Origin: Lachnospiraceae bacterium
GTDB lineage: Bacteria > Bacillota > Clostridia > Lachnospirales > Lachnospiraceae
Direction: 5' to 3'
Length of the DNA stretch: 64,000 nt
Assembly: GCA_022791635.1 (NCBI GenBank)
Contig: JAAVZL010000022.1
Location: 1-64,000 of the forward strand
Part shown: positions 43,566 to 51,323 of the stretch, one piece after another
Layout: each line of letters starts with the position of its first letter
How positions within the stretch are numbered: position 1 is the first letter of the stretch
Notes under the pieces: generated by a model
What the model was told of the DNA's origin: nothing
Seen by the model: the letters and a program-made list of their open reading frames with translations, nothing else
Database searches by the model: none
Program-made: the position numbers and the translations under genes

Positions 43566-43622
43566 ACCTCCATTCCGGTTCCGCATTGTCAGGGATATTG
43601 CTGATTCCAGTTCCTCAGTATC
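43566..43622 (-). promoter_or_regulatory. asnB leader hairpin sharing a motif with cbiL
   Basis: Minus strand GATACTGAGGAACTGGAAT (43604-43622) is the cbiL leader motif with one change. It continues into CAGCAATATCCC, which folds back on GGGATACTG. A second, degenerate copy TGCGGAACCGGAATGGAGG (43566-43584) contains the ribosome site. The same two-part arrangement precedes cbiL. Confidence 0.5.
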
Positions 43623-43723
43623 CCTTCCTACTGCTTTTTGGTTACCATAATCTTAGCATTGCCTTATTTCGACAAATTTTCCGACTTGTAACAAAGTTGT
43701 ATCCGGATGTTAATATTCTTGCA

Positions 43724-45148
43724 CTAAAATTCCAAAATCAGGGCTCTTCGGTTTGGATCCCACATGAGTCTGTAATTGGATTCACTGTTTTTTGATACTT
43801 GGGCATTCTTTATTTCCGCTGTCAAATCGGGGATTCCTGTCTCGGCCAGGAGTCTTCGATAGGTCGGATCGTACTGAAGGCGGATGACGTAGCCTGCATT
43901 CTGGTACAGGACCCGCCTTGTCATGTTCGGCATTTCTTCTGTATCGGAAGATATGCCGTCATTTTCTTCCATGGTGTACAGGCAGATATCCTGAGGCCCC
44001 ATTTCCCCCACATGGTCCAGGTCATACTCTGCCACCACAAAGGCTTTGCCGCCGTCCAGTACACAGAAATCCCGGATGCCCTTTGCAGGCCCGACGGGCA
44101 TGGTGTTTGTATAGGAGCCCTCTTCCAGATTAAGACTTATAATTCCTTCCCCTGCAGAGATAAAATAAATGCAATCCGACTCCGCATCCAGATAAAGCCT
44201 CGTATCCCTGGGGCAGTTGGCCACTTCAGGGAGTACCACTCCCTCTGTCTCCATACCTGACCTTGGAATTTCCTGAGCAAAAAAGTTTACCAGAGAATTC
44301 CCCGTTTCCATGTAATTCTCCATCTCCTCTTCCTGTTCCAATACAGTGGCCGTAAGAAGCTTTCTCTCATAGTGATCCACATAAAGCCGGGTCCCCTCAA
44401 GGCTCTTTCCCTCTCCTCCCGGCCTGGAATAGTAATAATTCAGCCGGTTGACAATCTCTCCGGTTTCCATATCCCGAAAGTACAGAAGAAATTTTTCGCC
44501 CATATAGTTGTCCCACACAGACGCATCCCTGGGATAAAAGCCGTAGCACAAAATGGAGGAATCTCTGCTCCAGGCTGTGAGGATCATAAAGTGGTCCACC
44601 GGATACACCCCCTCATCGCCGTCCAGAAGAAGCTTCTCTGTTCCGCTCTCCAGATCCATCAGATAAAGCCGGCTGCCGATATAGCTCTGATCCGTCCGGA
44701 TATAGAGGATATATCTTCCGTCGGGAGAGAAAAACTCGGTCTCCATATTCTGCTCATCCTCTGTTCCCATCTCCCAGGAGGCCGCAATACCCAGGGACGC
44801 CATCAGTTCCCCCACCGGGAGAAGCCCCTGCTCATAAAAACCGTAGCGATAATCCAGGGTCCGCACCCGCAGACCGTCCGTTCCGCTTTCCGCCAGACGC
44901 ACCTGATGCTCCCCGGTTCCTGGCAGAAAGGCCGTATAGCCTCCGTACCAGATGGCTTCATAATCCTCGCTGTACATTTTCCGGACCGCATAGCGATCCC
45001 CCTCCTCCCCCTCAAGGGCAATGCCCTGCTCTGTCTCCTCCTCCGGCAGAAGCATGGTTTTAGGCTCCGGCACTCTCCTGCAGCCTGCAAGCAGGGCCAG
45101 GACAAGCAGCACAATGGTATTCTTCCGCAAATCGTTTCGGCTCCTCAT
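43724..45148 (-). CDS. Lipoprotein with beta-propeller-like repeats, partner of the two-component system
   Basis: 474 residues. A signal peptide ends in LALLAGC; the mature part is rich in beta strands and contains several blocks of the kind FFSPDGRYILYIRTDQ and LTAWSRDSSILCYGF, typical of TolB/WD40-like propellers. No enzyme motif is visible. Its start overlaps the histidine kinase stop by four bases, so the three genes form one unit. The lipoprotein may be an accessory sensor or the main target of the system. A gap of 164 bases separates it from asnB. Confidence 0.82.
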   Translation of the reverse strand: MRSRNDLRKNTIVLLVLALLAGCRRVPEPKTMLLPEEETEQGIALEGEEGDRYAVRKMYSEDYEAIWYGGYTAFLPGTGEHQVRLAESGTDGLRVRTLDYRYGFYEQGLLPVGELMASLGIAASWEMGTEDEQNMETEFFSPDGRYILYIRTDQSYIGSRLYLMDLESGTEKLLLDGDEGVYPVDHFMILTAWSRDSSILCYGFYPRDASVWDNYMGEKFLLYFRDMETGEIVNRLNYYYSRPGGEGKSLEGTRLYVDHYERKLLTATVLEQEEEMENYMETGNSLVNFFAQEIPRSGMETEGVVLPEVANCPRDTRLYLDAESDCIYFISAGEGIISLNLEEGSYTNTMPVGPAKGIRDFCVLDGGKAFVVAEYDLDHVGEMGPQDICLYTMEENDGISSDTEEMPNMTRRVLYQNAGYVIRLQYDPTYRRLLAETGIPDLTAEIKNAQVSKNSESNYRLMWDPNRRALILEF

Positions 45149-46695
45149 AGGTTCTCTCCCTTCTCCAAGGCTTCCGCAAAGGCCGGGAAAAGAAGGAAGA
45201 ATCCGATTCTTTCGTCAGGACGGTTTTCCGCCCAGATCACGCCCTTATGCTCCCGCATAATCTTCTGGCAGATGGAGAGGCCCAGGCCTGCACTTCCCTG
45301 TTCTCTGGAGTATTCCTTGTCTGCCCGGTAGAAGGGCTCGAAAATATGCTTTAACTCCTCCTCACTCATCTGCTTTCCCTTATTGGACACGGAAAAGAGC
45401 ACCCGTCCCTTTCGATGTCCACCGGAAATCCGGATCTCCGTTCCCTCTTCTCCATATTTTACCGCATTGTCAATGAGATTGATAAAGACCTGGCGAAGCC
45501 GCTCTTCCTGTCCCCAGACAAGAAGCTCCGGCTCCAGCTTAAGCCGGATATGGGCTCCATAGCGGTTGGCCTTGATCTCCATGGCTTCGGAGACGCTCCG
45601 GATGAGGCTTCCCATATCCACCCTTGAAAGCTCCTGGCGCTCCGACCGATCTGCCATTTCCAGAAGCTGAATCACCATCCGGTGAAGCCTGGTGCTCTCA
45701 TGGAGAATATGCTCCACGCCCTTCTCCACCAGCTCCCCGTCTCCTCCCGGATCCGCCTCAATGAGCTGGGCGTAGCCCTGAATGGTGGTGAGGGGTGTTT
45801 TCAGCTCGTGGGTCACATTGTTATAGAATTCCTGACGGCTGTTTAAGAGCTTTAGAATCTGATCCCGGTCATCCTGCATTTTCTGAATATACTGCCCTAC
45901 CTTTCCAAGCATGGCGCTGTAGTGTCTGGACAGCTCACCCATCTCGTCTCGCCTGGAGGAGGCCGTAAGGCCTGCCAGAAGCTCCGTATTCACCTCGTCC
46001 TGCTCCAGATCCAGGCTCATCTGCCTGGATACCTTGGTCAGCCGCTGTACCGGCTTGATGATGCGGTTCAGAAGAAGGAAAATCAGCACAAAGGCCGCCG
46101 CAAATACGGCTGCCGCAGCCCGGATAATAATGCCCTTCATCTGCTCTCCCTGCTGCCAGAGCTTTGTATAATCCATGCAGTAGCGGATAATTCCCACATT
46201 TTTTCCTGCCACAATCACAGGCATGGCAAACCAGACCTCCAAGCTGCCTGTCTCAGAGTATACCAGGGTGAAGGCCGCATTTCCCTCCACGGCCTCCTTA
46301 AGCTCCATGGCTTTTCCCTCCTGGCTGTCGCTGTGATTCTTCCGGTAATTGTAGGCCAGAAGCTCTCCATCCTTGGAGTAGGCCGCCAGTTCATAGCGCC
46401 CGGAGGAGCCGTACATTTCCTGCACAATGGTCTTTGCAAGGTCGTGGAAGCTTTCCTCGTCATTGTTGGCCTCATTCAAGATCAAAAGCTGGCGCACATA
46501 AATCCCCGTATTTTCCCGGATGGTCTGCAGCTCCCGCATAATCTGATCCTCCCGGCTGCTTTGAAGCTGCCGATCGGTCATCCAATATAAAAAAATCCCG
46601 CTTACCAGGAACACGGCAACAAGACCCACTGTCATCTGCATGCGGATCCCGAAGCGAATCGTCCTGTTTTTTTCACGAGATTTTTTATGGTACAT
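45145..46695 (-). CDS. Membrane sensor histidine kinase
   Basis: 516 residues from MYHKKSREKNR. Two membrane helices (about 17-37 and 175-197) bracket an extracellular region of about 135 residues. A HAMP segment, HisKA with the phospho-acceptor in NVTHELKTPLTTIQGY, and HATPase_c with NLIDNAVKYGEEG (N box) and GSAGLGLSICQKI (G boxes) follow. Orthodox kinase, encoded 10 bases into the end of the response-regulator gene. The signal is unknown; the extracellular part is not a recognised sensor fold. Confidence 0.93.
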   Translation of the reverse strand: MYHKKSREKNRTIRFGIRMQMTVGLVAVFLVSGIFLYWMTDRQLQSSREDQIMRELQTIRENTGIYVRQLLILNEANNDEESFHDLAKTIVQEMYGSSGRYELAAYSKDGELLAYNYRKNHSDSQEGKAMELKEAVEGNAAFTLVYSETGSLEVWFAMPVIVAGKNVGIIRYCMDYTKLWQQGEQMKGIIIRAAAAVFAAAFVLIFLLLNRIIKPVQRLTKVSRQMSLDLEQDEVNTELLAGLTASSRRDEMGELSRHYSAMLGKVGQYIQKMQDDRDQILKLLNSRQEFYNNVTHELKTPLTTIQGYAQLIEADPGGDGELVEKGVEHILHESTRLHRMVIQLLEMADRSERQELSRVDMGSLIRSVSEAMEIKANRYGAHIRLKLEPELLVWGQEERLRQVFINLIDNAVKYGEEGTEIRISGGHRKGRVLFSVSNKGKQMSEEELKHIFEPFYRADKEYSREQGSAGLGLSICQKIMREHKGVIWAENRPDERIGFFLLFPAFAEALEKGENL

Positions 46696-47359
46696 ATTTA
46701 TATCCCACTCCAAATACGGTGACAAGCTTGTCTCCCAGCCCTGTTTTACGTCTCAAACGCTGAATATGAATATCCACGGTCCGGGTGTCGCCGGCATAAT
46801 CATAACCCCAGATCTGCTCCAGGAGAATTACCCTGGTAAATACCTGTCTGGGATGTTTCAAAAAATACAACAGCAGATCGTACTCCTTGGGAGTCAACTC
46901 CACGGCCTCCCCGTTTCGGTAGACCATGCGCTCCTGCTCGGACACGGTAAGCCCCTCCGCCGCCGGTTCCTCCTGACGGATACCCCGGACGCGGTCAAAG
47001 CGCCGCAGGATGGTGCGCACGCGGGCTACCACTTCCCGGAGGTCGAAGGGCTTTGTGATGTAGTCGTCGGCACCGGATTCCAGGCCGTAGAGCTTGTCCT
47101 CCACATTTCCCCTGGCGGTCAGCATGATGATGGGAATGTTGTATCTCTCGGTAAGCATCCGGCACACATCCACGCCGGCAATATCCGGAAGCATCCAGTC
47201 CAGGAGCACCATATCCGGCTCACATTCTTCGGCCTTCTCTAGTCCGCTGCCTCCTGTGTGGGCACAGGCCACCTCAAAGCCCTCCTTCTCAAATCCGTAT
47301 TTCAGAATATCGGCTATGGGCTTCTCGTCCTCAATTACCAGGATTCGTTTCTGGTCCAT
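46685..47359 (-). CDS. OmpR/PhoB-family response regulator
   Basis: 224 residues. Receiver domain with EDEKPIADIL, the phospho-acceptor Asp in VLLDWMLPDIAG and the conserved Lys in DDYITKPFD. C-terminal winged helix (about 130-224) with VELTPKEYDLLLYFLKHPRQVF and RRKTGLGDKLVTVFGVGYKY. Transcription factor partner of the kinase encoded downstream. It starts the three-gene unit. Its targets are not evident, but the lipoprotein gene is a likely one. Confidence 0.95.
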   Translation of the reverse strand: MDQKRILVIEDEKPIADILKYGFEKEGFEVACAHTGGSGLEKAEECEPDMVLLDWMLPDIAGVDVCRMLTERYNIPIIMLTARGNVEDKLYGLESGADDYITKPFDLREVVARVRTILRRFDRVRGIRQEEPAAEGLTVSEQERMVYRNGEAVELTPKEYDLLLYFLKHPRQVFTRVILLEQIWGYDYAGDTRTVDIHIQRLRRKTGLGDKLVTVFGVGYKYVP

Positions 47360-47425
47360 CTCTTTTGCTCTCCTTTTTACATCAAGAACCCTGCATATCG
47401 TAGAATATTGTACCTTCTACCATAT

Positions 47426-47460
47426 AAAAATATGCTACACCAATGGTATAGCATATTTTT
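47426..47460. terminator. Bidirectional terminator-like hairpin
   Basis: AAAAATATGCTA pairs perfectly with TAGCATATTTTT (12 bases), extended by ACC/GGT. It lies between the HAD remnant and the response-regulator gene, about 70 bases upstream of the latter, and could also act as an operator dyad. Confidence 0.6.
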
Positions 47461-47483
47461 ATCAAATTTGTAAACAGATTGTA

Positions 47484-48036
47484 TCAGATCAATAATTCCC
47501 TGATTTTTTCCACCACCGCATACTCCCGGTCGGATGGCAGAATCTCTGAGGCTGCGGTTCTTGCCTCAGGGGAGGCGCCTGCCGGAGCGTAGGAGTGGGG
47601 AAAGATACGCAGCATCTCCACATCATTGCCTCCGTCTCCGAACACGGCTGTCTCTTCTCGTTTCCAGCCCAGGTGATCGCAGAGCCAGAGCAGGGCCTTT
47701 GCCTTGGATGCCTCTTTGTCCGTTACCTCTATAACGTGATCCGCAAAAGGGGCATTGCGAATCTCCTCTTCGGTGCAGTTGAAAGTAATCCGGGACATAA
47801 AGCGATCATAATAGCCGCTCTCCTGTTTGTCCAGCACCTTTTTCCGCCACATGTCCCAGGCGCCGTATTCCCGAAGGTATGCATCCCGGCTCAGTCTCGT
47901 AAGGGTTCCTTCCCGGGTGATAAACTCCAGATTCGCCTGGGGATATTTTCTTAAGAAATGCTCCTTGGTACCCGCAGAGACCTCCTTTACCAGTATGGGG
48001 CGTCTCTGGGGGTCCAGAATCAGTGCACCGTTCTGT
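47484..48036 (-). pseudogene. 5'-truncated Cof-type HAD hydrolase
   Basis: The open frame from Gln-Asn-Gly-Ala (48036) to the stop at 47484 matches the middle and end of Cof-family HAD phosphatases: NGALILDPQ, then DHVIEVTDKEASKAKAL and the motif GDGGNDVEMLRI. An in-frame TGA stands directly before the first matching residue, and the first 60-70 residues, including the catalytic DxDGT, are absent. An in-frame Met at 47852 could start a 122-residue product, but it would lack the active-site Asp. Decayed or cut by rearrangement; 48037-48116 shows no trace of the missing end. Confidence 0.8.
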
Positions 48037-48116
48037 CAATAACTTTTTATTTTTTTGTCACTTTTCACAATTTTTAATATGTGTATTTGTGCAAAACACC
48101 TAAGTGCTTAATAATT

Positions 48117-48155
48117 ACAGCCTTACGTCGTTCACATTCCACGACGTAAGGCTGT
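48117..48155 (-). terminator. Terminator after the AroE-like gene
   Basis: ACAGCCTTACGTCG pairs with CGACGTAAGGCTGT (perfect, 14 bases), eight bases past the stop codon at 48163. The tail on the minus strand is TAATTATT, a weak T-run. Confidence 0.7.
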
Positions 48156-48162
48156 CATGCGG

Positions 48163-49020
48163 TTACGCAAACTCGCGCCCCAGCGTCTCCTCCATCACCG
48201 AAAGAGAGGGCTCAACCCCTGTCCAGAGCTTAAAGTTCAGGGCCGCCTGGCAGGCCAGCATCCCCAGCCCGTTGACTACCGTTGCCCCCTGCTTCTTGGC
48301 CTCCTTCAGGAAATGAGTATCCACCGGATTGAATACCACGTCCACCACCACCATGCGAGAGGTAATTCCTGTGTAGTCAATATCCGGCTTCTGATCCCCC
48401 TGGGGATGAAGGCCGATGGAGGTACCATTGATCAGAATATCCGTCTGCTCCAAAATTCTGTGGCCGGCTTCCCATTTTTCGCAGGCCACCTCCACCTTGG
48501 TGTGCTCCTTTAAGGTAGCCGCAAGCTCCTTCGCCCGCTCCAAGGTGCGGTTGACAATGGTGATGGACGCAGCCCCTGCCAGGGCACACTCCACGGCAAT
48601 GGCCTTGGCAGCCCCGCCTGCCCCCAGAAGGGTGATCCGTTTGTCAGCCACGGAAAGTCCTTTGTTCACAAGAGCCTGTACAAAGCCCTTTCCATCCGTA
48701 TTCTCGCCAAACAGCCTTCCGTCCTCAAGAAGCGCCACCGTATTGACTGCCCCGATAATCCCGGCAGCCTCTGAAAGCTCGTCAAGAAGGGGAATCACCT
48801 TGATCTTGTGAGGCATCGTAAGGTTAATTCCCCTCATATGCAGTACACGAAGAGCCTTCATGGCATCCTCCAGATCCTGCGGCAGCACCTTCAGAGTCAA
48901 ATACCGGTAATTGAGGCCCTTCTCCGCAAAGGCCGCCTCCATGGCTACGCCTGTGGGATTGCCGTCTACCGGATCCCCGAATACGCCTGTCAGCTCTGCG
49001 CGATAATTTTTCATGTTCAT
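48163..49020 (-). CDS. Shikimate dehydrogenase-like protein
   Basis: 285 residues with the AroE two-domain plan. The substrate half keeps NLTMPHK (catalytic Lys) and GENTDGKGF (catalytic Asp). The NADP half has LLGAGGAAKAIAVECA and NRTLERAKEL, and the end is NGLGMLACQAALNF. However, the N-terminal substrate motif HSxSP, whose two Ser bind the shikimate carboxylate, is replaced by GDPVDGNPTGVAMEAAF. It may be a quinate/shikimate-type or other AroE paralogue rather than the biosynthetic enzyme. No other aro gene is in the window. Confidence 0.88.
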   Translation of the reverse strand: MNMKNYRAELTGVFGDPVDGNPTGVAMEAAFAEKGLNYRYLTLKVLPQDLEDAMKALRVLHMRGINLTMPHKIKVIPLLDELSEAAGIIGAVNTVALLEDGRLFGENTDGKGFVQALVNKGLSVADKRITLLGAGGAAKAIAVECALAGAASITIVNRTLERAKELAATLKEHTKVEVACEKWEAGHRILEQTDILINGTSIGLHPQGDQKPDIDYTGITSRMVVVDVVFNPVDTHFLKEAKKQGATVVNGLGMLACQAALNFKLWTGVEPSLSVMEETLGREFA

Positions 49021-49095
49021 TTCCTTCCCTTCTCCCTGTATTTTTCTTTATTTTACATGTTTTAAGGAGAAATGGAAAGACTTTTCTGTATTCCT

Positions 49096-49644
49096 CTACT
49101 GTTCCATCTGCCTTCCCAGAAATCCGGCGGCAGAAAAGGCAAGCTTCTGCTCTGCCTCCCCCATCTTGGCCTTGGGATCCTTGCTGAATAAAACAACGGC
49201 TCCAATGGCATCCCCCTCACAGAGAATGGGGCTTATGGTCTGTGCATAGCAATCCTCCATATCCTCATCCACAATCTTTACGTACCGCTTCTCTCCTGCA
49301 GACGCCTGGATATTCTCCCGCTCCTGAATCGCATCCTCCAGTTGATGGCTGATAGCCTTGCCCATATAGTCCTTCTTGGCTCCTCCGGCGGCCGCAATCA
49401 CAGCATCCCGGTCTGCAATACAGACCATCAGCCCCGTCGTCTGAGCCAGGCTCTCCGCATACTGCTTGGCAAAAAGTCCCAGCTCCCCGATAGGCGAGTA
49501 CTTCTTTAAGATAATCTCCCCTTCCCGATCGGTAAATATTTCCAGCGGATCGCCTTCTCTGATCCGGAGTGTTCTTCTGATTTCCTTCGGGATAACCACC
49601 CTTCCCAGGTCATCAATCCTTCTGACAATTCCTGTAGCTTTCAT
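49096..49644 (-). CDS. spoVT: Stage V sporulation protein T, AbrB-type regulator
   Basis: 182 residues. An N-terminal swapped-hairpin AbrB DNA-binding domain (GIVRRIDDLGRVVIPKEIRRTLRI) is joined to a C-terminal GAF-like domain (about 60-182). In Bacillus SpoVT acts late in the forespore, tuning sigma-G genes and coat and germination functions. Length and layout match SpoVT and not plain AbrB. A sigma-G-like promoter lies upstream. It stands alone, between the AroE-like and the acetate-kinase-like genes. Confidence 0.95.
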   Translation of the reverse strand: MKATGIVRRIDDLGRVVIPKEIRRTLRIREGDPLEIFTDREGEIILKKYSPIGELGLFAKQYAESLAQTTGLMVCIADRDAVIAAAGGAKKDYMGKAISHQLEDAIQERENIQASAGEKRYVKIVDEDMEDCYAQTISPILCEGDAIGAVVLFSKDPKAKMGEAEQKLAFSAAGFLGRQMEQ

Positions 49645-49685
49645 AAAAAAATTCCTCCATTTACTGTACTGACCATTTCTGGAAA

Positions 49686-49715
49686 TAGTATTTGTAGATG
49701 GGAGATTTTTATACC
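49686..49715 (-). promoter_or_regulatory. Possible sigma-G promoter of spoVT
   Basis: On the minus strand GGTATA (49710-49715), 17 bases, AATACTA (49686-49692), similar to the forespore-type GnATR and CATnnTA elements. It lies about 40 bases upstream of the ATG. spoVT is a known sigma-G gene in Bacillus. Confidence 0.4.
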
Positions 49716-49729
49716 AGGATTTATTTTTA

Positions 49730-49758
49730 TTGTACTGCAGGCAGGTTTTTGCTATACT
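49730..49758 (+). promoter_or_regulatory. Promoter of the acetate-kinase-like gene
   Basis: TTGTAC (49730-49735), 17 bases, TATACT (49753-49758). A leader of about 50 bases leads to CAGGAGG and the ATG at 49815. Confidence 0.7.
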
Positions 49759-49814
49759 GATAAAAAATCATTTTCAAATCACGCAAAACGAGAGAACCGA
49801 AACAGGAGGTCACA

Positions 49815-51002
49815 ATGAAGCTTTTAGTTTGCAATGCAGGAAGTACATCTTTGAAATTCAAATTATTCGTCATGCCGGGCGATCAGGTACTGGCAGAAGG
49901 AAAGGTAGAACGGGTAGGCAGTACAGACAGCGCCATCTTTCACTTCAAAAAGCCGGACGGCTTCAAAATCCTTCGTGAGAACCTCTCCATCCCCACCTAC
50001 ACAGAAGGCATTCAAATGTTTCTGGACTGCTTGCTTAGTCCCGAATACGGCGTGCTCTCCAACCTCCGGGAGCTTGAGCGGGTAGGCTTTAAAACCGTGC
50101 TCTCCAAAGATCACTACGGCATTCACGAGCTGACGCCAGAGGTATTAAAAGGAATGGAAGAATACCTGGTAGTGGCCCCGGCTCACAACATCCCCTACCT
50201 GGAGGCCATCCGCCAGTTCCAAAAGCTGACGCCAGACGCCATGCTGGTAGGCGCCTTCGAGACCGCCTTTCACACCACCATTCCCCTGGAGCGGAAGCTC
50301 TACGGAATTCCCTACGAGTGGTATGAGCAGTACGGAATCGAACGCCTGGGCTATCACGGAGCCTCCCACAGCTATGTGGCAGAGACCCTGGAGTCCCTCT
50401 ACGGCACCACAGGCAAAGCCATCTCCTGCCACCTGGGAGGAAGCGGCTCCCTGTGCGCCATAGACAACGGAAAAAGCGTAGACACCAGCTTCGGCCTCTC
50501 CCTTCAGGTAGGCCTCATACAATCCAACCGCAACGGAGATATGGATCCCTTCATCATCCCCTTCCTCCTGGAAAAAGGCATGAAGCTTCCGGATATCATG
50601 GAAGGCCTCACCAAAAAAGGCGGTCTCCTGGGAATCTCCGGCGTCAGCAACGATCTGCGGGATATAGAAGAAGCTGCAGATGCCGGCAATGAACGAGCCA
50701 AGCTGGCGATTGATGTATTCTGCAACGGCATTATCCGCTACATTGGCGCCTACTATGCAGAGCTTAAAGGCCTCGACCACCTAGTCTTCACCGGAGGAAT
50801 CGGAGAACACGGCTGCACCATCCGAAGGATTGTCTGTGATCAGCTTAAGCATATGGGAATTCTTTTGGATCCGGATAAGAACCTGGACTACAGCGAAAAT
50901 GCAATTATATCACTTCCTAATTCTCCTGTAACTATCCATGTGATTCCAGCTAACGAAGAATTAGGAGTTGCAAGGAAAACCTTCTCCTACAAAAGATCTT
51001 AA
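49815..51002 (+). CDS. Acetate-kinase-family protein, divergent
   Basis: 395 residues of the acetate/butyrate kinase fold: VCNAGSTSLKFKLF at the start, GYHGASHSYV, CHLGGSGSLCAIDNGK, SNRNGDMDP and VFTGGIGEHG. Three family positions deviate. The HRVVHGG segment (substrate Arg) is replaced around VLSKDHYGIHE, TSMGLTPLEG reads TSFGLSLQVG, and GTRSGD reads SNRNGD. It probably phosphorylates a carboxylate but may not be the main acetate kinase; no pta is adjacent. Plus-strand codons are C-rich (20 C, 10 G in 50521-50580), unusual for a plus-strand gene here. It ends 42 bases before repeat A3. Confidence 0.85.
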   Translation: MKLLVCNAGSTSLKFKLFVMPGDQVLAEGKVERVGSTDSAIFHFKKPDGFKILRENLSIPTYTEGIQMFLDCLLSPEYGVLSNLRELERVGFKTVLSKDHYGIHELTPEVLKGMEEYLVVAPAHNIPYLEAIRQFQKLTPDAMLVGAFETAFHTTIPLERKLYGIPYEWYEQYGIERLGYHGASHSYVAETLESLYGTTGKAISCHLGGSGSLCAIDNGKSVDTSFGLSLQVGLIQSNRNGDMDPFIIPFLLEKGMKLPDIMEGLTKKGGLLGISGVSNDLRDIEEAADAGNERAKLAIDVFCNGIIRYIGAYYAELKGLDHLVFTGGIGEHGCTIRRIVCDQLKHMGILLDPDKNLDYSENAIISLPNSPVTIHVIPANEELGVARKTFSYKRS

Positions 51003-51044
51003 TCCCAAAATTTCTCACCGCTACCATCATCGTCCCCAGGCCCA

Positions 51045-51226
51045 GGGACGGTCAGGAAATAAGACCTCAGACTTTTCTGATATCCGGTGTCCGGCTGTTT
51101 ACGTACAGGCTGTCTGATATGGACGGATATTGCCTGGCAATGTCCGTACAGAGCAGACAGAATGTACATAAACCGTCCGAACACAGGATATCAGAAAAGT
51201 CTGAGGTCTTATTTCCTGACCGTCCC
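51045..51226 (-). repeat. Long inverted repeat, family A copy 3
   Basis: 182 bp between convergent genes, in inverted orientation relative to copies 1, 2 and 4. The outer 41 bases of both arms are perfectly complementary, the longest stem of the family. There is almost no loop: TTGCC and GGCAA meet in the centre. Inner consensus blocks GGATAT, CCGTCC, CAGACAG are present. It lies in the 321-base gap between the acetate-kinase-like and lysozyme genes, the rest of which shows nothing else. Confidence 0.85.
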
Positions 51227-51323
51227 GTCCCCCACAGCCCCCTCATACCTATAAAAAAGGCGCCCCACCCTCTCCCCAAGGATGAAACGCCTTTTCCAAT
51301 CTCAACGAATAACAATCCACATT

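Noticed and set aside
47806..48039. A second open frame upstream of the HAD remnant, suggesting a frameshift
   Set aside because: The frame of the remnant stays open up to its own stop at 48037 and already contains the family sequence, so the gene is truncated and not shifted.
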